Source: Microvirga splendida (GTDB taxonomy: Bacteria; Pseudomonadota; Alphaproteobacteria; Rhizobiales; Beijerinckiaceae). From it: a stretch of DNA of 64,000 bases. Under the pieces are notes generated by a model. It did not search any database. It worked only from the letters and a program-made list of their open reading frames with translations, and was not told the origin of the DNA. The stretch is from assembly GCF_016427565.1 (NCBI RefSeq), contig NZ_JAELXT010000002.1, forward strand, positions 62,001 through 126,000, written 5' to 3'. Both the position numbers and the translations under genes were made by a program. Positions within the stretch are counted from its first letter, which is position 1. Every line of letters begins with the position of its first letter. Positions 46,426 through 55,927 of this stretch are shown piece by piece.

Positions 46426-47037
46426 TCAGGCATGGCCGGCTTCCATGGACAGCATGGCCGGCTCGATGCCGATCCGGCGCAGGGCCATCTCGTAGCGCAG
46501 GTCCGCCGCCGTGTTGAAGACGAGTTCCGCATCGGCCGGGCAGTTGAGCCAGCCGTTGGCCTGCATCTCCGTCTCGAGCTGGCCCGCACCCCAGCCGGCA
46601 TAGCCCAGCGCCAGCACCGCGTTCTCGGGTCCGCGACCGGCCGCGATGGCGCGCAGGATGTCGATGGTGGCCGTCAGGCAGATGCTGTCGTCGATGGGCA
46701 GGGTCGACTGGGCGAGGTGGAAATCCGGCGAGTGCAGGACGAAGCCGCGGCTCGTCTCCACCGGTCCCCCGACGAGCACCTGCATGGTCTCCACCTTCTG
46801 CGGCAGGCGGATGCGTTCCACCTCGGGCAGGATCTCCAGCTGAACCAGCAGATCGGGCATGGTCACGTTGGCGGCAGGCCGGTTGAGGATGATGCCCATC
46901 GCCCCTTCCGACGAATGGGCGCAGATGAAGATGACGGCCCGGGCGAAACGTTCGTCCATCATCCCCGGCATCGCCACGAGAAGCTGCCCGTCGAGGTACG
47001 TTGAATCAGTGCCGTATGGTGAAATGTGAGAGCCCAT
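46426..47037 (-). CDS. YqgE/AlgH-family protein
   Basis: A 203-residue UPF0301 protein. Seen: [40 protein letters not shown] (in blocks), [17 protein letters not shown] and [22 protein letters not shown], all diagnostic of the family. AlgH was linked to alginate regulation in Pseudomonas, but the molecular function is unknown. It is divergent from the DsbD-like gene; this neighbourhood is common in Hyphomicrobiales. Confidence 0.93.
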   Translation of the reverse strand: MGSHISPYGTDSTYLDGQLLVAMPGMMDERFARAVIFICAHSSEGAMGIILNRPAANVTMPDLLVQLEILPEVERIRLPQKVETMQVLVGGPVETSRGFVLHSPDFHLAQSTLPIDDSICLTATIDILRAIAAGRGPENAVLALGYAGWGAGQLETEMQANGWLNCPADAELVFNTAADLRYEMALRRIGIEPAMLSMEAGHA

Positions 47038-47143
47038 ATCCTACAATCTGCCTTGCCGGGCTCACCTACCCGATCACAGGATCGTGGATGGCAGACCCGA
47101 GAATAAACGCATAAGGGAAGTGCCTCAGGGAGGCGTCAGTTCC

Positions 47144-47971
47144 ATGGCATCCATGTTCCGCGCCGCTTCGGTTGCGTTTTTTTGTGTTTTGTCCGTCGCC
47201 GCAGCCGTCGCGCAACCCGTCACGCCTTCCGCCTCGACCCAAGGGTTCCATTCCCGTGCCCGCCTGATCGACGGAGGGCGGCAGGGAGAGCATTGGCTCG
47301 CCGGGGTCGAGATCACCCTCGACCAGGGCTTCAAGACCTACTGGCGCAATCCGGGCGATTCAGGCCTGCCGCCCCGGTTCGACTGGTCGGGATCGGAGAA
47401 CGTGGCCGGCACTGAAGTCCGCTGGCCGGCCCCCAAGCGGCATGAAGATGCAGCCGGGGTGGCCTATGTCTACGGCAAAAAAGCCGTGCTTCCCATCCTC
47501 GTGACGCCCAAGGACCCCGCAAAGCCGGTCAAGCTTGTCCTGGCTCTGGAATACGGGGTCTGCAAGGACATCTGCATCCCGGCCCATGCGGATCTCACCC
47601 TGGACCTGACCGGCGCGGATTCCGAGCGCAAGACCATCGAGGCGGCCCTGGCCAAGGTTCCGCAGCCTCAGCCCCTGGCAGCGCAGGCCGAGTTGTCGGT
47701 TCTCTCCATCACTCCTCTCGCTCAGGACAAGCCTGCCTATGCGGTCACCGTCCGCGCTCCGTCCGGCCAGACGCCCGCTCTCTTCGCAGAGGGACCGGAC
47801 AACTGGTTCTTCTCCGTCTCCCATCCGGCCGAAGGCGACCGCTTCACCGTGACCGTGGAGGAGAAGCCGAAGGACGCATCGGGCCCCGTCCCCGTTCGCC
47901 TGACGCTGGTGGCCGGGGACAAGGCCATCGAGACGGAAGTCAGCCTCGACGCGCCCGGCCAGCCGCGCTAG
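47144..47971 (+). CDS. Stand-alone DsbD/ScsB alpha-like periplasmic domain protein
   Basis: A 275-residue secreted protein with signal peptide (FRAASVAFFCVLSVAAAVAQ). The body matches the N-terminal periplasmic alpha domain of DsbD/ScsB thiol-disulfide reductases, with a cysteine pair in LEYGVCKDICIPAHADL (CxxxC). The usual membrane (beta) and thioredoxin (gamma) domains are absent, so electrons must come from another membrane protein. ATG 47144 gives the proper signal peptide; GGGAGG lies 11 bases upstream. A peroxiredoxin follows after 40 bp, fitting a thiol-redox theme. Confidence 0.85.
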   Translation: MASMFRAASVAFFCVLSVAAAVAQPVTPSASTQGFHSRARLIDGGRQGEHWLAGVEITLDQGFKTYWRNPGDSGLPPRFDWSGSENVAGTEVRWPAPKRHEDAAGVAYVYGKKAVLPILVTPKDPAKPVKLVLALEYGVCKDICIPAHADLTLDLTGADSERKTIEAALAKVPQPQPLAAQAELSVLSITPLAQDKPAYAVTVRAPSGQTPALFAEGPDNWFFSVSHPAEGDRFTVTVEEKPKDASGPVPVRLTLVAGDKAIETEVSLDAPGQPR

Positions 47972-48011
47972 GGATAAGGCACTCAACGGCATAGCTTTGG
48001 AGAACCTGCCC

Positions 48012-48494
48012 ATGCCCATCCAGGTCGGCGAACGTCTGCCCCAGGTCACCTTCCGCGTCATGACCCCCGACGGCCCTGTGGCCAAGACCACGGACGATCT
48101 CTTCAAGGGCCGCAAGGTGGTTCTCGTCGCCGTTCCCGGCGCCTTCACCCCCACCTGCCACCGCAACCACCTGCCCGGCTATGTGCAGAAGCGGGACGAG
48201 ATCCTGGCCAAGGGCGTCGATGCCATCCTGGTGACCTCGGTCAACGACGTCTTCGTGCTCGACGCCTGGGGCAAGTCCTCGGAGGCCGAGGGCATCGAGT
48301 TCATCTCCGACGGCAATGCGGATTTCGCCAAGGCCATCGGCCTGTCCATGGACGGTGCGGGCTTCGGCCTCGGCACCCGCTCCCAGCGCTATTCCATGGT
48401 GGTCGAGGACGGCGTGGTGAAGGCCCTGAACGTGGAGGATGCCCCCTCCAAGGCGCAGCATTCCGGCGCCGAGAACCTCCTCAAGGATCTCTGA
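48012..48494 (+). CDS. Peroxiredoxin, Prx5/AhpE-like
   Basis: A 160-residue thiol peroxidase of the Prx5 group, often glutaredoxin- or glutathione-dependent. The peroxidatic cysteine is Cys49 in PGAFTPTCH, with the conserved Pro and Thr. Other family marks are VNDVFVLDAWGK and GLGTRSQRYSMVVEDGVV. No clear resolving cysteine is visible, as expected for the one-cysteine type. ATG 48012 follows GGAG; an upstream TTG is less likely. Confidence 0.93.
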   Translation: MPIQVGERLPQVTFRVMTPDGPVAKTTDDLFKGRKVVLVAVPGAFTPTCHRNHLPGYVQKRDEILAKGVDAILVTSVNDVFVLDAWGKSSEAEGIEFISDGNADFAKAIGLSMDGAGFGLGTRSQRYSMVVEDGVVKALNVEDAPSKAQHSGAENLLKDL

Positions 48495-48529
48495 TCCTCT
48501 AAGGAATTGACCGAAGAATCCCCTCCGTC

Positions 48530-48617
48530 GTCATCACCGGCCTCGTGCCGGTGATCCCGATTGCCTGAAGCGCCGCGCTTTCCTGATCGGGATGGCCGGG
48601 ACAAGCCCGGCCATGAC
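48530..48617. repeat. Palindromic intergenic repeat, family A variant
   Basis: Two hairpin halves, CACCGGCCTCGTGCCGGTG and GGCCGGGACAAGCCCGGCC, lie between GTCAT and ATGAC ends and are joined by the inverted pair ATCCCGAT/ATCGGGAT. It sits between the convergent peroxiredoxin and rnhA genes. Confidence 0.75.
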
Positions 48618-48654
48618 ATGGGAGGGATGCCCCGATCTCTGTAAAGTCGGAGGG

Positions 48655-49122
48655 CTAGACGCTGGCCCTCCGGCCGTTCTTCTTGAACGGCTGCATCGCC
48701 GCGACCGCAAGTTCGTCAACGCGGATATTGACCGGGTCGTCCGCGTGGCCCTTCACCCAGTGCCAGGCGACGTCGTGGCGGGCGGCTGCCTCGTCGAGCT
48801 CCCGCCACAGGTCCTCGTTCTTCACCGGCTTGTTGTCGGCCGTACGCCAGCCGCGCCGCTTCCAGTTGTGCATCCACTGGGTGATGCCCTGGCGGACATA
48901 CTGGGAATCCGTGAAAAGATCGACCGCGCAGGGCCGCTTGAGGGCGTTGAGCCCCTCGATGGCGGCCCTGATTTCCATGCGGTTGTTGGTGGTGTGTGCC
49001 TCCCCGCCGGAAACCTCTTTCTCGCTCCCGTTGAAGAACAGGATCGCCCCCCAGCCGCCTGGCCCGGGATTACCCGAGCAGGCGCCGTCCGTGTAGATCA
49101 TCACGCGCTTGGTATCACTCAT
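48655..49122 (-). CDS. rnhA: Ribonuclease HI
   Basis: Degrades RNA in RNA-DNA hybrids. The 155-residue protein has [17 protein letters not shown] (first catalytic Asp), [13 protein letters not shown] (catalytic Glu), FTDSQYV (second Asp) and [16 protein letters not shown] (His and last Asp). The last motif is slightly unusual (NIRVDE where NERCDE is common), but all acidic residues are kept. The start overlaps the thrB stop (ATGA). Third gene of the ispH-thrB-rnhA operon. Two RNase H genes (rnhA here, rnhB at 5572) lie in this window. Confidence 0.96.
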   Translation of the reverse strand: MSDTKRVMIYTDGACSGNPGPGGWGAILFFNGSEKEVSGGEAHTTNNRMEIRAAIEGLNALKRPCAVDLFTDSQYVRQGITQWMHNWKRRGWRTADNKPVKNEDLWRELDEAAARHDVAWHWVKGHADDPVNIRVDELAVAAMQPFKKNGRRASV

Positions 49123-50084
49123 GCTTCAAGTCCGTATTCGCGCGCGTGTTTCACATGCCGGTGAAAATTGAGCTTGCGGTCGTATTCCAGAGGATCCTTA
49201 GGCTTCACCAGCGCGCCCGGCGGCACGTTGAGCCAGTCCACCAGCCGGGTCAGCATGAAGCGCATGGCCGAGCCGCGGCAGAGAACCGGCAGCGCCTCTA
49301 TCTCGTCCGCATCGAGGCGGCGAACCGCTTGGTATCCCGCGAGCATGGCCCGGCCCTTGGTGAGATTGAACGAGCCGTCGATCTCGAAGCACCAGGCGTT
49401 CAGGCAGATGGCGACATCGTAGGCGAAGGCATCCGTGCAGGCGAAATAGAAGTCGATCAGCCCTGACACCTCTGAGCCGATGAAGAATACGTTGTCGGTG
49501 AACAGATCCGCGTGGATGATGCCGCTGGGCAGACCGCGCGGCCAGGAAGCCCCCAAGCTTGCCAGCTCCCGGTGGGTCCGCTCCGCGAGGCCCTGCGAGA
49601 CCGTATCGGCCTGAGCCTCGGCCTGGGCGAAAAGCGGCGCCCAGGCCTCGAGCGAGAGCGCATTGGGCCGGTGCCCGTCAAAGTCCCGGCCCGCCAGGTG
49701 CAGCTTCGCCAGCGCGCCGCCAAGGGCTCCGCAATGCTGGGCCGTGGGACGGCGAACCGCGATACCCTCCAGAAACGTGATGATCACGGCTGGCCGCCCG
49801 GCAACCCGGCCCAGGGACTCGCCCCGGCGGTTGTTCACCGGCAGCGGACAGTTCAGACCCTTCTGCGCCAGATGCTGCATGAGGCCGAGAAAGAAGGGCA
49901 GATCGGCCTCCCGCACCCGCTTCTCGTAGAGCGTCAGGATGTAGGAGCCCTTGGTGGTGTGGAGGAAATAGTTGGTGTTCTCCACGCCCTCGGCGATGCC
50001 CTTGTAGGACAGTACGGTGCCGATGTCGTAGGTTTCGAGGAAGGCCGAGAGCTCCTCGTCGCTGACTTCCGTATAGACCGCCAC
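49119..50084 (-). CDS. thrB: Homoserine kinase, ThrB2 (APH-fold) type
   Basis: Phosphorylates homoserine, giving the substrate of ThrC. The 321-residue protein has the aminoglycoside-phosphotransferase fold: [20 protein letters not shown], the catalytic loop [13 protein letters not shown] and the metal-binding GLIDFYFAC. This type replaces the GHMP-type ThrB in alphaproteobacteria. It lies 3 bp after ispH and overlaps rnhA by 4 bp. Confidence 0.95.
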   Translation of the reverse strand: MAVYTEVSDEELSAFLETYDIGTVLSYKGIAEGVENTNYFLHTTKGSYILTLYEKRVREADLPFFLGLMQHLAQKGLNCPLPVNNRRGESLGRVAGRPAVIITFLEGIAVRRPTAQHCGALGGALAKLHLAGRDFDGHRPNALSLEAWAPLFAQAEAQADTVSQGLAERTHRELASLGASWPRGLPSGIIHADLFTDNVFFIGSEVSGLIDFYFACTDAFAYDVAICLNAWCFEIDGSFNLTKGRAMLAGYQAVRRLDADEIEALPVLCRGSAMRFMLTRLVDWLNVPPGALVKPKDPLEYDRKLNFHRHVKHAREYGLEA

Positions 50085-50087
50085 CGT

Positions 50088-51047
50088 TTACTCCGCCGCC
50101 TGCTCACGCAACTCGCGCGGCAAAGGAAAGAACACGCTCTCATCCGCCGTGGACACGCTCTCCACATTCACCTCGTAGCGCGCCGCGAAGGCGTCGATGA
50201 TCTCCTCCACGAGGATCTCGGGCGCCGAGGCGCCGGCCGTGATGCCGAGGCTCCGGATGCTGCCGAACAGCGACCAGTCGATGTCTTCCGCGCGCAGGAT
50301 CAGGCGGACCAAGGGGCAGCCCTCCCGCTCGGCCACTTCCCGCAGGCGCTGGGAGTTGGAGGAATTGGGCGAGCCCACCACGATCATGGCATCGACCTGC
50401 GGGGCCACCCGCTTGACCGCGCCCTGCCGGTTGGTGGTGGCGTAGCAGATGTCCTCCTTGTGCGGCCCGACGATGGCGGGGAAGCGCGCTTTCAGGGCAT
50501 CCACCATGTCCTGGGTGTCGTCGACGGAGAGGGTCGTCTGCGTCACGAAGGCGAGGTTGTCGGCATCCGCCGGCTGGAGCCGGGCGATGTCGTCCACGGT
50601 CTCCACCAGGGTGACGGCCCCGTCAGGCAGCTGGCCCATGGTGCCGATCACCTCGGGATGGCCGGCATGGCCGATCAGGATGATGTGTCGGCCGCGCTTG
50701 TGATGGACCTGCGCCTCCCGGTGGACCTTGGTCACCAGGGGGCAGGTGGCGTCGATGGCGAAGAGGTTGCGGGCCTGGGCCGCCTCAGGCACCGATTTGG
50801 CGACCCCGTGGGCCGAGAAGATGACCGGCGCCTGCGTGTCCGGCACCTCGTCGAGTTCCCGGACGAAGACCGCGCCCTTCCGCTTCAGGTTTTCCACCAC
50901 GTATTTGTTGTGCACGATCTCATGGCGCACATAAACCGGCGCACCGTGGATCGCCAGCGCCTTCTCGACCGCATCGATGGCACGAACGACCCCGGCGCAG
51001 AAGCCGCGTGGGGCACAGAGCAGAATGTCGAGGGGTGGCTTCGTCAT
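50088..51047 (-). CDS. ispH: 4-hydroxy-3-methylbut-2-enyl diphosphate reductase
   Basis: Last enzyme of the MEP isoprenoid pathway, giving IPP and DMAPP with a 4Fe-4S cluster. It is 319 residues long. The conserved cysteines are in APRGFCAGV (Cys17), [11 protein letters not shown] and [11 protein letters not shown]. The region [13 protein letters not shown] binds the substrate. First gene of the ispH-thrB-rnhA operon, an order conserved in Hyphomicrobiales. Confidence 0.97.
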   Translation of the reverse strand: MTKPPLDILLCAPRGFCAGVVRAIDAVEKALAIHGAPVYVRHEIVHNKYVVENLKRKGAVFVRELDEVPDTQAPVIFSAHGVAKSVPEAAQARNLFAIDATCPLVTKVHREAQVHHKRGRHIILIGHAGHPEVIGTMGQLPDGAVTLVETVDDIARLQPADADNLAFVTQTTLSVDDTQDMVDALKARFPAIVGPHKEDICYATTNRQGAVKRVAPQVDAMIVVGSPNSSNSQRLREVAEREGCPLVRLILRAEDIDWSLFGSIRSLGITAGASAPEILVEEIIDAFAARYEVNVESVSTADESVFFPLPRELREQAAE

Positions 51048-51372
51048 GATGAGGCGATGTGGCGAGACGAGACCCTTCCTGTCAAGCGGGAGCGACGCTT
51101 ATTCGCGGCGAGGCTGATCCCTGCTCCGTGTCATTCCCGGCCGCAGCGCAGCGGAAGGGAAGGGAATCCATAGCACTGAGCCTGATCGTGGATCCCCTTC
51201 CCTCGCCTGCGGCTCGCCGGGGATGACACCTGGGCCCCCCTCTCCCACGCGGGAGGGGGAGCAGCACGTGCGGTGAGGCACAGGACAGGGCCGGCCCTCG
51301 TCAATAAACGCTCGCACCTCAGCCCAAGAATCCCTAGAAAGGTGGAGCAGCTTCTCACCTCCCCTGATCCCC
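51048..51372. other. 325-bp divergent region before the antiporter gene
   Basis: Holds the family A repeat (51130-51227), a short hairpin CTCCCACGCGGGAG just after it, and the leader of the antiporter gene. No gene is supported. Confidence 0.6.
51130..51227. repeat. Palindromic intergenic repeat, family A long variant
   Basis: Starts GTCATTCCCGGCCGCAGCGC and ends CGCCGGGGATGAC. Inside, GGGAAGGGAATCCA pairs with TGGATCCCCTTCCC. A near-identical element lies at 57964-58059. Confidence 0.8.
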
Positions 51373-53220
51373 ATGGCATCCACCGCGTCTCACGTCAGCT
51401 TTCTTCCGCCCATCCTGACCTTCTGCGCGGCCGCTGTCGTGGCCGTTCCGGTGTTCCGGCTGATCGGCCTGAGCGCGGTGCTGGGCTATCTCGCGGCCGG
51501 GGTCGCCATCGGGCCGTCGGGCCTGAGCCTGGTGGAGGATCCGCAGACGATTGCGACTGTGGCCGAACTCGGGGTGGTGCTTCTGCTCTTCATTATCGGG
51601 CTCGAGCTGAAGATCTCCCACCTGTGGGAGATGAAGCGGGATATCTTCGGGCTCGGCTTTGCCCAGCTGGCCATCACGGCGATCCTGCTCGGCTCTGCGG
51701 CCATGGCCATCGGATTCTCGCCGCAGGCCTCCTTCGTCACGGGAGTGGCCGTCGCCCTCTCGGCCACCGCCATCGCCCTCCAGATGCTGGGCGAGCGCAA
51801 CGATCTGCCGACTCCTTACGGCCAGCGCTCCTTCGCGATCCTGCTGTTTCAGGACCTGTCCGTGGTTCCGCTCCTGGCGATTCTGCCCCTGCTCGCCTCG
51901 CGGGTCGGCGACCAGGGATCCCTCACGGACAGCCTTCTGGCGGTCGGCGTGGCGCTGCTCGGGATCGCCGCCGTGGTGCTGATCGGCCGCTACGGGCTCA
52001 ATCCCTTCTTCCGCATCCTCGCCCGCAGCGGCGCCCGCGAGGTGATGACCGCATCGGCCCTGCTCGTGGTACTCGGCGCCGCCCTCCTCATGCAGGAGGT
52101 CGGACTGTCCATGGCCATGGGCGCCTTCCTGGCAGGCCTGCTGCTGGCCGAGTCCAATTTCCGTCACCAGCTGGAAGCCGACATCGAGCCCTTCCGCGGC
52201 ATGCTGCTGGGCCTGTTCTTCATGAGTGTGGGCATGTCGATCGACCTTGCCCTCGTTCAGGAGCAGTGGGTGATGCTCGCCCTCGCGGCGCCTGTCGTTC
52301 TCATAGGCAAAACCTTCATCGTCACCGTCCTATCGCGGCTGTTCGGCGCGAGCTGGCGCGACGGTCTGCGCTCGGGCACGCTCTTGTGCACGGCGGGTGA
52401 ATTCGCCTTCGTGCTGATCCCGGTCGCGGCGGGTCTCGGCCTCATGGCGCCGGCGGAAGCGCAGCCGCTCACGGCCTTGGCCGCCATCACCATGCTGCTG
52501 GGGCCGCTCCTGTCGACCCTCGTCGAGAGGCTTCTCCGGAACCGGCACGGGAGCGCGGACGAGCCGGACCTGCATGGGCTCCATGCCCCCGAGGGCGAAC
52601 TCGAAAGCCGGGTGCTCGTGATCGGCTTCGGCCGGTTCGGGCAGATCGTCAATCAGGTCCTGCTCGCGCAGGGGATCCACGCGACGGTGATCGACCGGAA
52701 TGTGGAGCGCATCCGCGACGCCGGACGCTTCGGTCTTCAGGTCTATTACGGTGACGGCACGCGGCTCGACGTGCTCCGCGCCGCGGGCGCCGAGAAGGCC
52801 GAGATGATCTGCGTCTGCATCGACGATCAGGACGCGATGATGAAGATCATCGAGATGATCCACGAGAACTTCCAGAATGCGCGCAGCTTCGTGCGCGCCT
52901 ACGACCGCATTCACGCCATCGAGCTCATGAACCGGGATGTGGATTATCAGATCCGCGAGGTCTTCGAATCCGCCGTGGTGTTCGGGCGTGCCGCGCTGGA
53001 GGAGCTCGGAACGGATCCTGAGTTGGCCGCCCAGGCGGCCAACGATGTCCGCAAGCGCGACATTGCCCGCCTCGTCCTGCAAAGGGAGGTCGGCACCATG
53101 GGCGGAGCGGAACTCATGGTGGGCTCCAAGATTGCTCCCGAGCCGCTCACGGCGCCCGCCGGCAAGGCGAGAGCGCTCAGCCCTGAGACGCGCGACATCC
53201 TGGGCGAAGGGGTCATCTGA
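51373..53220 (+). CDS. CPA2 cation:proton antiporter, KefB/KefC-like
   Basis: A 615-residue inner-membrane protein with about 12 transmembrane helices (residues 10-385, Na_H_Exchanger fold), including the SATAIALQML and FFMSVGMSIDL regions seen in KefC-type proteins. A cytoplasmic TrkA-N/RCK nucleotide-binding domain (about 410-530) has VLVIGFGRFGQIVNQVL and YYGDGTRLDVLRAAG. It likely exports K+ in exchange for H+, possibly under glutathione-adduct or nucleotide control. The MATE gene begins in the stop codon (TGATG), so the two are co-translated. Confidence 0.92.
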   Translation: MASTASHVSFLPPILTFCAAAVVAVPVFRLIGLSAVLGYLAAGVAIGPSGLSLVEDPQTIATVAELGVVLLLFIIGLELKISHLWEMKRDIFGLGFAQLAITAILLGSAAMAIGFSPQASFVTGVAVALSATAIALQMLGERNDLPTPYGQRSFAILLFQDLSVVPLLAILPLLASRVGDQGSLTDSLLAVGVALLGIAAVVLIGRYGLNPFFRILARSGAREVMTASALLVVLGAALLMQEVGLSMAMGAFLAGLLLAESNFRHQLEADIEPFRGMLLGLFFMSVGMSIDLALVQEQWVMLALAAPVVLIGKTFIVTVLSRLFGASWRDGLRSGTLLCTAGEFAFVLIPVAAGLGLMAPAEAQPLTALAAITMLLGPLLSTLVERLLRNRHGSADEPDLHGLHAPEGELESRVLVIGFGRFGQIVNQVLLAQGIHATVIDRNVERIRDAGRFGLQVYYGDGTRLDVLRAAGAEKAEMICVCIDDQDAMMKIIEMIHENFQNARSFVRAYDRIHAIELMNRDVDYQIREVFESAVVFGRAALEELGTDPELAAQAANDVRKRDIARLVLQREVGTMGGAELMVGSKIAPEPLTAPAGKARALSPETRDILGEGVI

Positions 53221-54599
53221 TGGACGCAAGTCCTTCGACAGAAGAACTGGGCCGGAAGGCCGACACGCCGCGCTTCGTCGTCGGTTCCACCATGCGCCAT
53301 GTGCTCGTGATGACGGGAACCGGCGCGGCCGGGCTTGTGGCGATCTTCATCGTCGATCTGGTGTCGCTCCTCTACATCTCCTGGCTCAACGACCCGAGCA
53401 TGACGGCCGGCGTCGGCCTCGCCACGGTGGTGATGTTCTTCACCATCTCGATCAATGTGGGCCTGATGATCCCCATCGGGGCGCTCGTCTCGCGTGCGCT
53501 CGGCGCGCGCCGGCCCGACGACGCGCGGCGCCTGGCCACATCGTGCAGCATTCTCATGACGGCGATCGCCGCCGCTGTCAGCATCGTCGTTCTGCTCATG
53601 CTCCCCGTCATCCTGAAAGCGCTGGGAGGTCATGACCGAACCTACGACGTTGCCCTGAGCTTTCTCTGGATCGCCCTGCCGACCAATGCCGTGATGGCGC
53701 TCGGCATGGGGCTCTCCACCGTCCTGCGCGCGGCGGGCGACGCCAAGCGGAGCATGTATGCCACGCTGTCCATCGCCATCGTGACGGTCGCTCTCGATCC
53801 GATCCTGATCTTCGGCCTCGATCTTCAGTCGGACGGCGCGGCGGTCGCGATCAGCATCGCGCGCTTCGTCATGGCCTATGTGAGTTTCCGCTATGTCACT
53901 CGCATCCACAACCTGCTGGCCGTCCCCAGGTTGAGCGGCCTGCTGCACGATGCGCGCCCCTTTCTGGCCATCGCGATCCCGGCCATTCTGACGAATATCG
54001 CGGCTCCTGCGGCGAACGCCTTCTTCACGGGCGTGGTCGCCCGGTTCGGCGACGAGATCATCGCGGCCTCCGCCATCATCGACCGGGTTACGCCGGTGGC
54101 TTTCGCCGGCCTGTTCGCGCTTGCCGGCGCCATCGGTCCGGTGCTGGGGCAGAACTGGGGTGCGCAGCGTTACGACCGCATGAAGCAGATCCTGAAGGAT
54201 TCCCTCACCATCACGGTGGTCTATGTGGCTTTCGTCTGGCTCATCCTGTTCCTGGTGCAGGTGCCGCTGACCCGGGCCTTCAACGCTCCCGAGCGGACGG
54301 CCGAGCTCGTGCAGTTCTTCTGCCAGCTCAGCGGCTTCATCTGGTTCTTCATCGGCCTCGTCCTGGTGTCGAACGCCTCGTTCAACAACCTGGGCTATCC
54401 CCTGCTGTCGACCTTCTTCAACTGGGGCCGCGCAACGCTCGGCATGATCCCGTTCGCCTATTTCGGCGCCCAGATGGCAGGCCCGAAGGGAGCCCTCGTG
54501 GGGATCGGACTCGGCTCCGTCGCGTTCGGTATTGCGGCGGTCTTTACGGCGTTCTGGACAATCCGGCGCCTGGAGAGGCAAGCTGTCCCGCTCCCCTGA
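53220..54599 (+). CDS. MATE-family efflux transporter
   Basis: A 459-residue multidrug and toxic compound extrusion protein with about 12 transmembrane helices in two similar halves (residues 25-235 and 245-450). Each half has a short conserved loop of the DinF/NorM type (GVGLATVVMFFTISINVGL and GLFALAGAIGPVLGQNWGAQ). It exports cationic compounds in exchange for Na+ or H+. Coupling to the antiporter upstream suggests shared control. Substrate unknown. Confidence 0.93.
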   Translation: MDASPSTEELGRKADTPRFVVGSTMRHVLVMTGTGAAGLVAIFIVDLVSLLYISWLNDPSMTAGVGLATVVMFFTISINVGLMIPIGALVSRALGARRPDDARRLATSCSILMTAIAAAVSIVVLLMLPVILKALGGHDRTYDVALSFLWIALPTNAVMALGMGLSTVLRAAGDAKRSMYATLSIAIVTVALDPILIFGLDLQSDGAAVAISIARFVMAYVSFRYVTRIHNLLAVPRLSGLLHDARPFLAIAIPAILTNIAAPAANAFFTGVVARFGDEIIAASAIIDRVTPVAFAGLFALAGAIGPVLGQNWGAQRYDRMKQILKDSLTITVVYVAFVWLILFLVQVPLTRAFNAPERTAELVQFFCQLSGFIWFFIGLVLVSNASFNNLGYPLLSTFFNWGRATLGMIPFAYFGAQMAGPKGALVGIGLGSVAFGIAAVFTAFWTIRRLERQAVPLP

Positions 54600-54637
54600 C
54601 ATTCAGGGGCAGGCGTCTCGTTGCTGAGGAGGCTGCG

Positions 54638-55378
54638 ATGTTCAACTGGTTCGATCTGATGCGCCAGGCCCAGACCAGTGCAGCCCTGGACGCGCTCGCG
54701 CGGCAGTTCGGGCTTTCCGGCGATCAGCCGCAGCGGACCATGGCGGCCTTCATGCCGGCTTTCGCCATGGGGCTCCAGCACGCCATGTCCTCGAGCGATC
54801 CGGCCCGCGTGCTTCAATCCATGATGGGAGGGGCGTATCAGAATTTCTGGCAGGCCGCCGGCAATCCCTTCACCCCGCAGGCGCAGCAGGAAGGCCGCAA
54901 GCTGCTCGACCAGATCTTCGGCTCCGACGAGGTCAGCCGGCGCGTGGCGCACCAGGCCGCAAGCTATGCAGGCATCAACGCCGACACCATGCAACAGCTG
55001 CTGCCGGTGCTCGCCGGGATCCTGGCAGGAGGCACATCCCAGTGGATGATGGCCCATGCCCAGGCCTTTCAAAATTTCGCACCCCCGAAGGACCCTCAGC
55101 CGGCCCCGTCGGGACCAGCCAATCCGTGGGCCGACCTGTGGGTGAACTGGATGAAGGCGGCCTCTCCCGAGCAGAAGCCGAGCAATCCCTTCGAGGAAAT
55201 GTTCGCCGGCTTCTTCCAGATGCCTCCGCCGGCAGAGCCGCCGAAGCCGGAGCCCCCCTCCTCGTCCACCTCGCTCGACGACATGATGGAAAAAGGACGC
55301 GAGATGCAGATGCAGTATCTCGCGTCCCTTCAGTCGATTTTCTCCGACGTCGGCAAGACCGACGATAGGACGTCTTAA
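54638..55378 (+). CDS. DUF937-domain protein
   Basis: A 246-residue soluble protein. The first 150 residues form a helical DUF937 domain (LDALARQFGLSGDQPQRTM, FGSDEVSRRVAHQAASYAGINADTM, LLPVLAGILAGG). The rest is a proline-rich tail (PPPAEPPKPEPPSSS) ending in a short coiled stretch. DUF937 has no established function. The gene follows the MATE gene after 38 bp, possibly in one transcript, and overlaps the end of the convergent DUF1127 gene by 4 bp. Confidence 0.85.
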   Translation: MFNWFDLMRQAQTSAALDALARQFGLSGDQPQRTMAAFMPAFAMGLQHAMSSSDPARVLQSMMGGAYQNFWQAAGNPFTPQAQQEGRKLLDQIFGSDEVSRRVAHQAASYAGINADTMQQLLPVLAGILAGGTSQWMMAHAQAFQNFAPPKDPQPAPSGPANPWADLWVNWMKAASPEQKPSNPFEEMFAGFFQMPPPAEPPKPEPPSSSTSLDDMMEKGREMQMQYLASLQSIFSDVGKTDDRTS

Positions 55379-55701
55379 GCGCAGCGCTTGGCCTGCGTCA
55401 CCATCGGCACGATCGGTCGAATGGACCTTGCCGAATGATCGACCTTCTCGCTCCGGGAGTGCCGCTCCGCACTTCGGATCAACACCCAGGACGGGTTGCG
55501 GATAAGCGGCTCGGACAGAGCGCTCGACACGTCGCTGCGGGTGAGCCCGATATCCTTGAGCATGCGGTCGTCGAACTCGGCCAGGTGCTTGATCTCGCCG
55601 CGGTGCCGGAGGGCTCTGGAGAGATCCGCGAGGGAACGGGCGAACTGCCCCAGAGCGGACATGCCGGTGAAGGTCATTCGGGTTGGCATCGACTTGTTCA
55701 T
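55375..55701 (-). CDS. DUF1127-domain protein
   Basis: A 108-residue protein with an arginine-rich DUF1127 (YjiS-like) segment at about residues 20-60: LADLSRALRHRGEIKHLAEFDDRMLKDIGLTRSDV (read in two blocks). In alphaproteobacteria such small proteins are linked to RNA handling and phosphate or stress adaptation. The 50-residue C-terminal extension is longer than in most short members. ATG 55701 follows GGAGA. It is divergent from the LysR gene at 55928. Confidence 0.85.
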   Translation of the reverse strand: MNKSMPTRMTFTGMSALGQFARSLADLSRALRHRGEIKHLAEFDDRMLKDIGLTRSDVSSALSEPLIRNPSWVLIRSAERHSRSEKVDHSARSIRPIVPMVTQAKRCA

Positions 55702-55894
55702 CGCTGATCTCCTGCTCTCTCGGTTCGGGGGCTTGGCAGGCGAGTGGAATGTGCCAATCGTCTGCCAATGACTTTCTGAGAGCGACTGCCAGAGACCTCT
55801 CAATCAAGTCATTGATGCTGCGTGTCTTTTCAATTTCATGAGGGATGTTTTACCAGATGCGTTTCATCACTTGAAACGATTGTTTGAGATATGT

Positions 55895-55915
55895 ATCATC
55901 AACCGTATTGATGAT
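55895..55915. promoter_or_regulatory. Inverted repeat in front of LysR gene
   Basis: ATCATCAA and TTGATGAT are perfect 8-base arms separated by CCGTA, ending 12 bp before the LysR start codon. This is a candidate operator for autoregulation and for control of the divergent DUF1127 gene. Confidence 0.4.
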
Positions 55916-55927
55916 GAGGTTTGCGCC

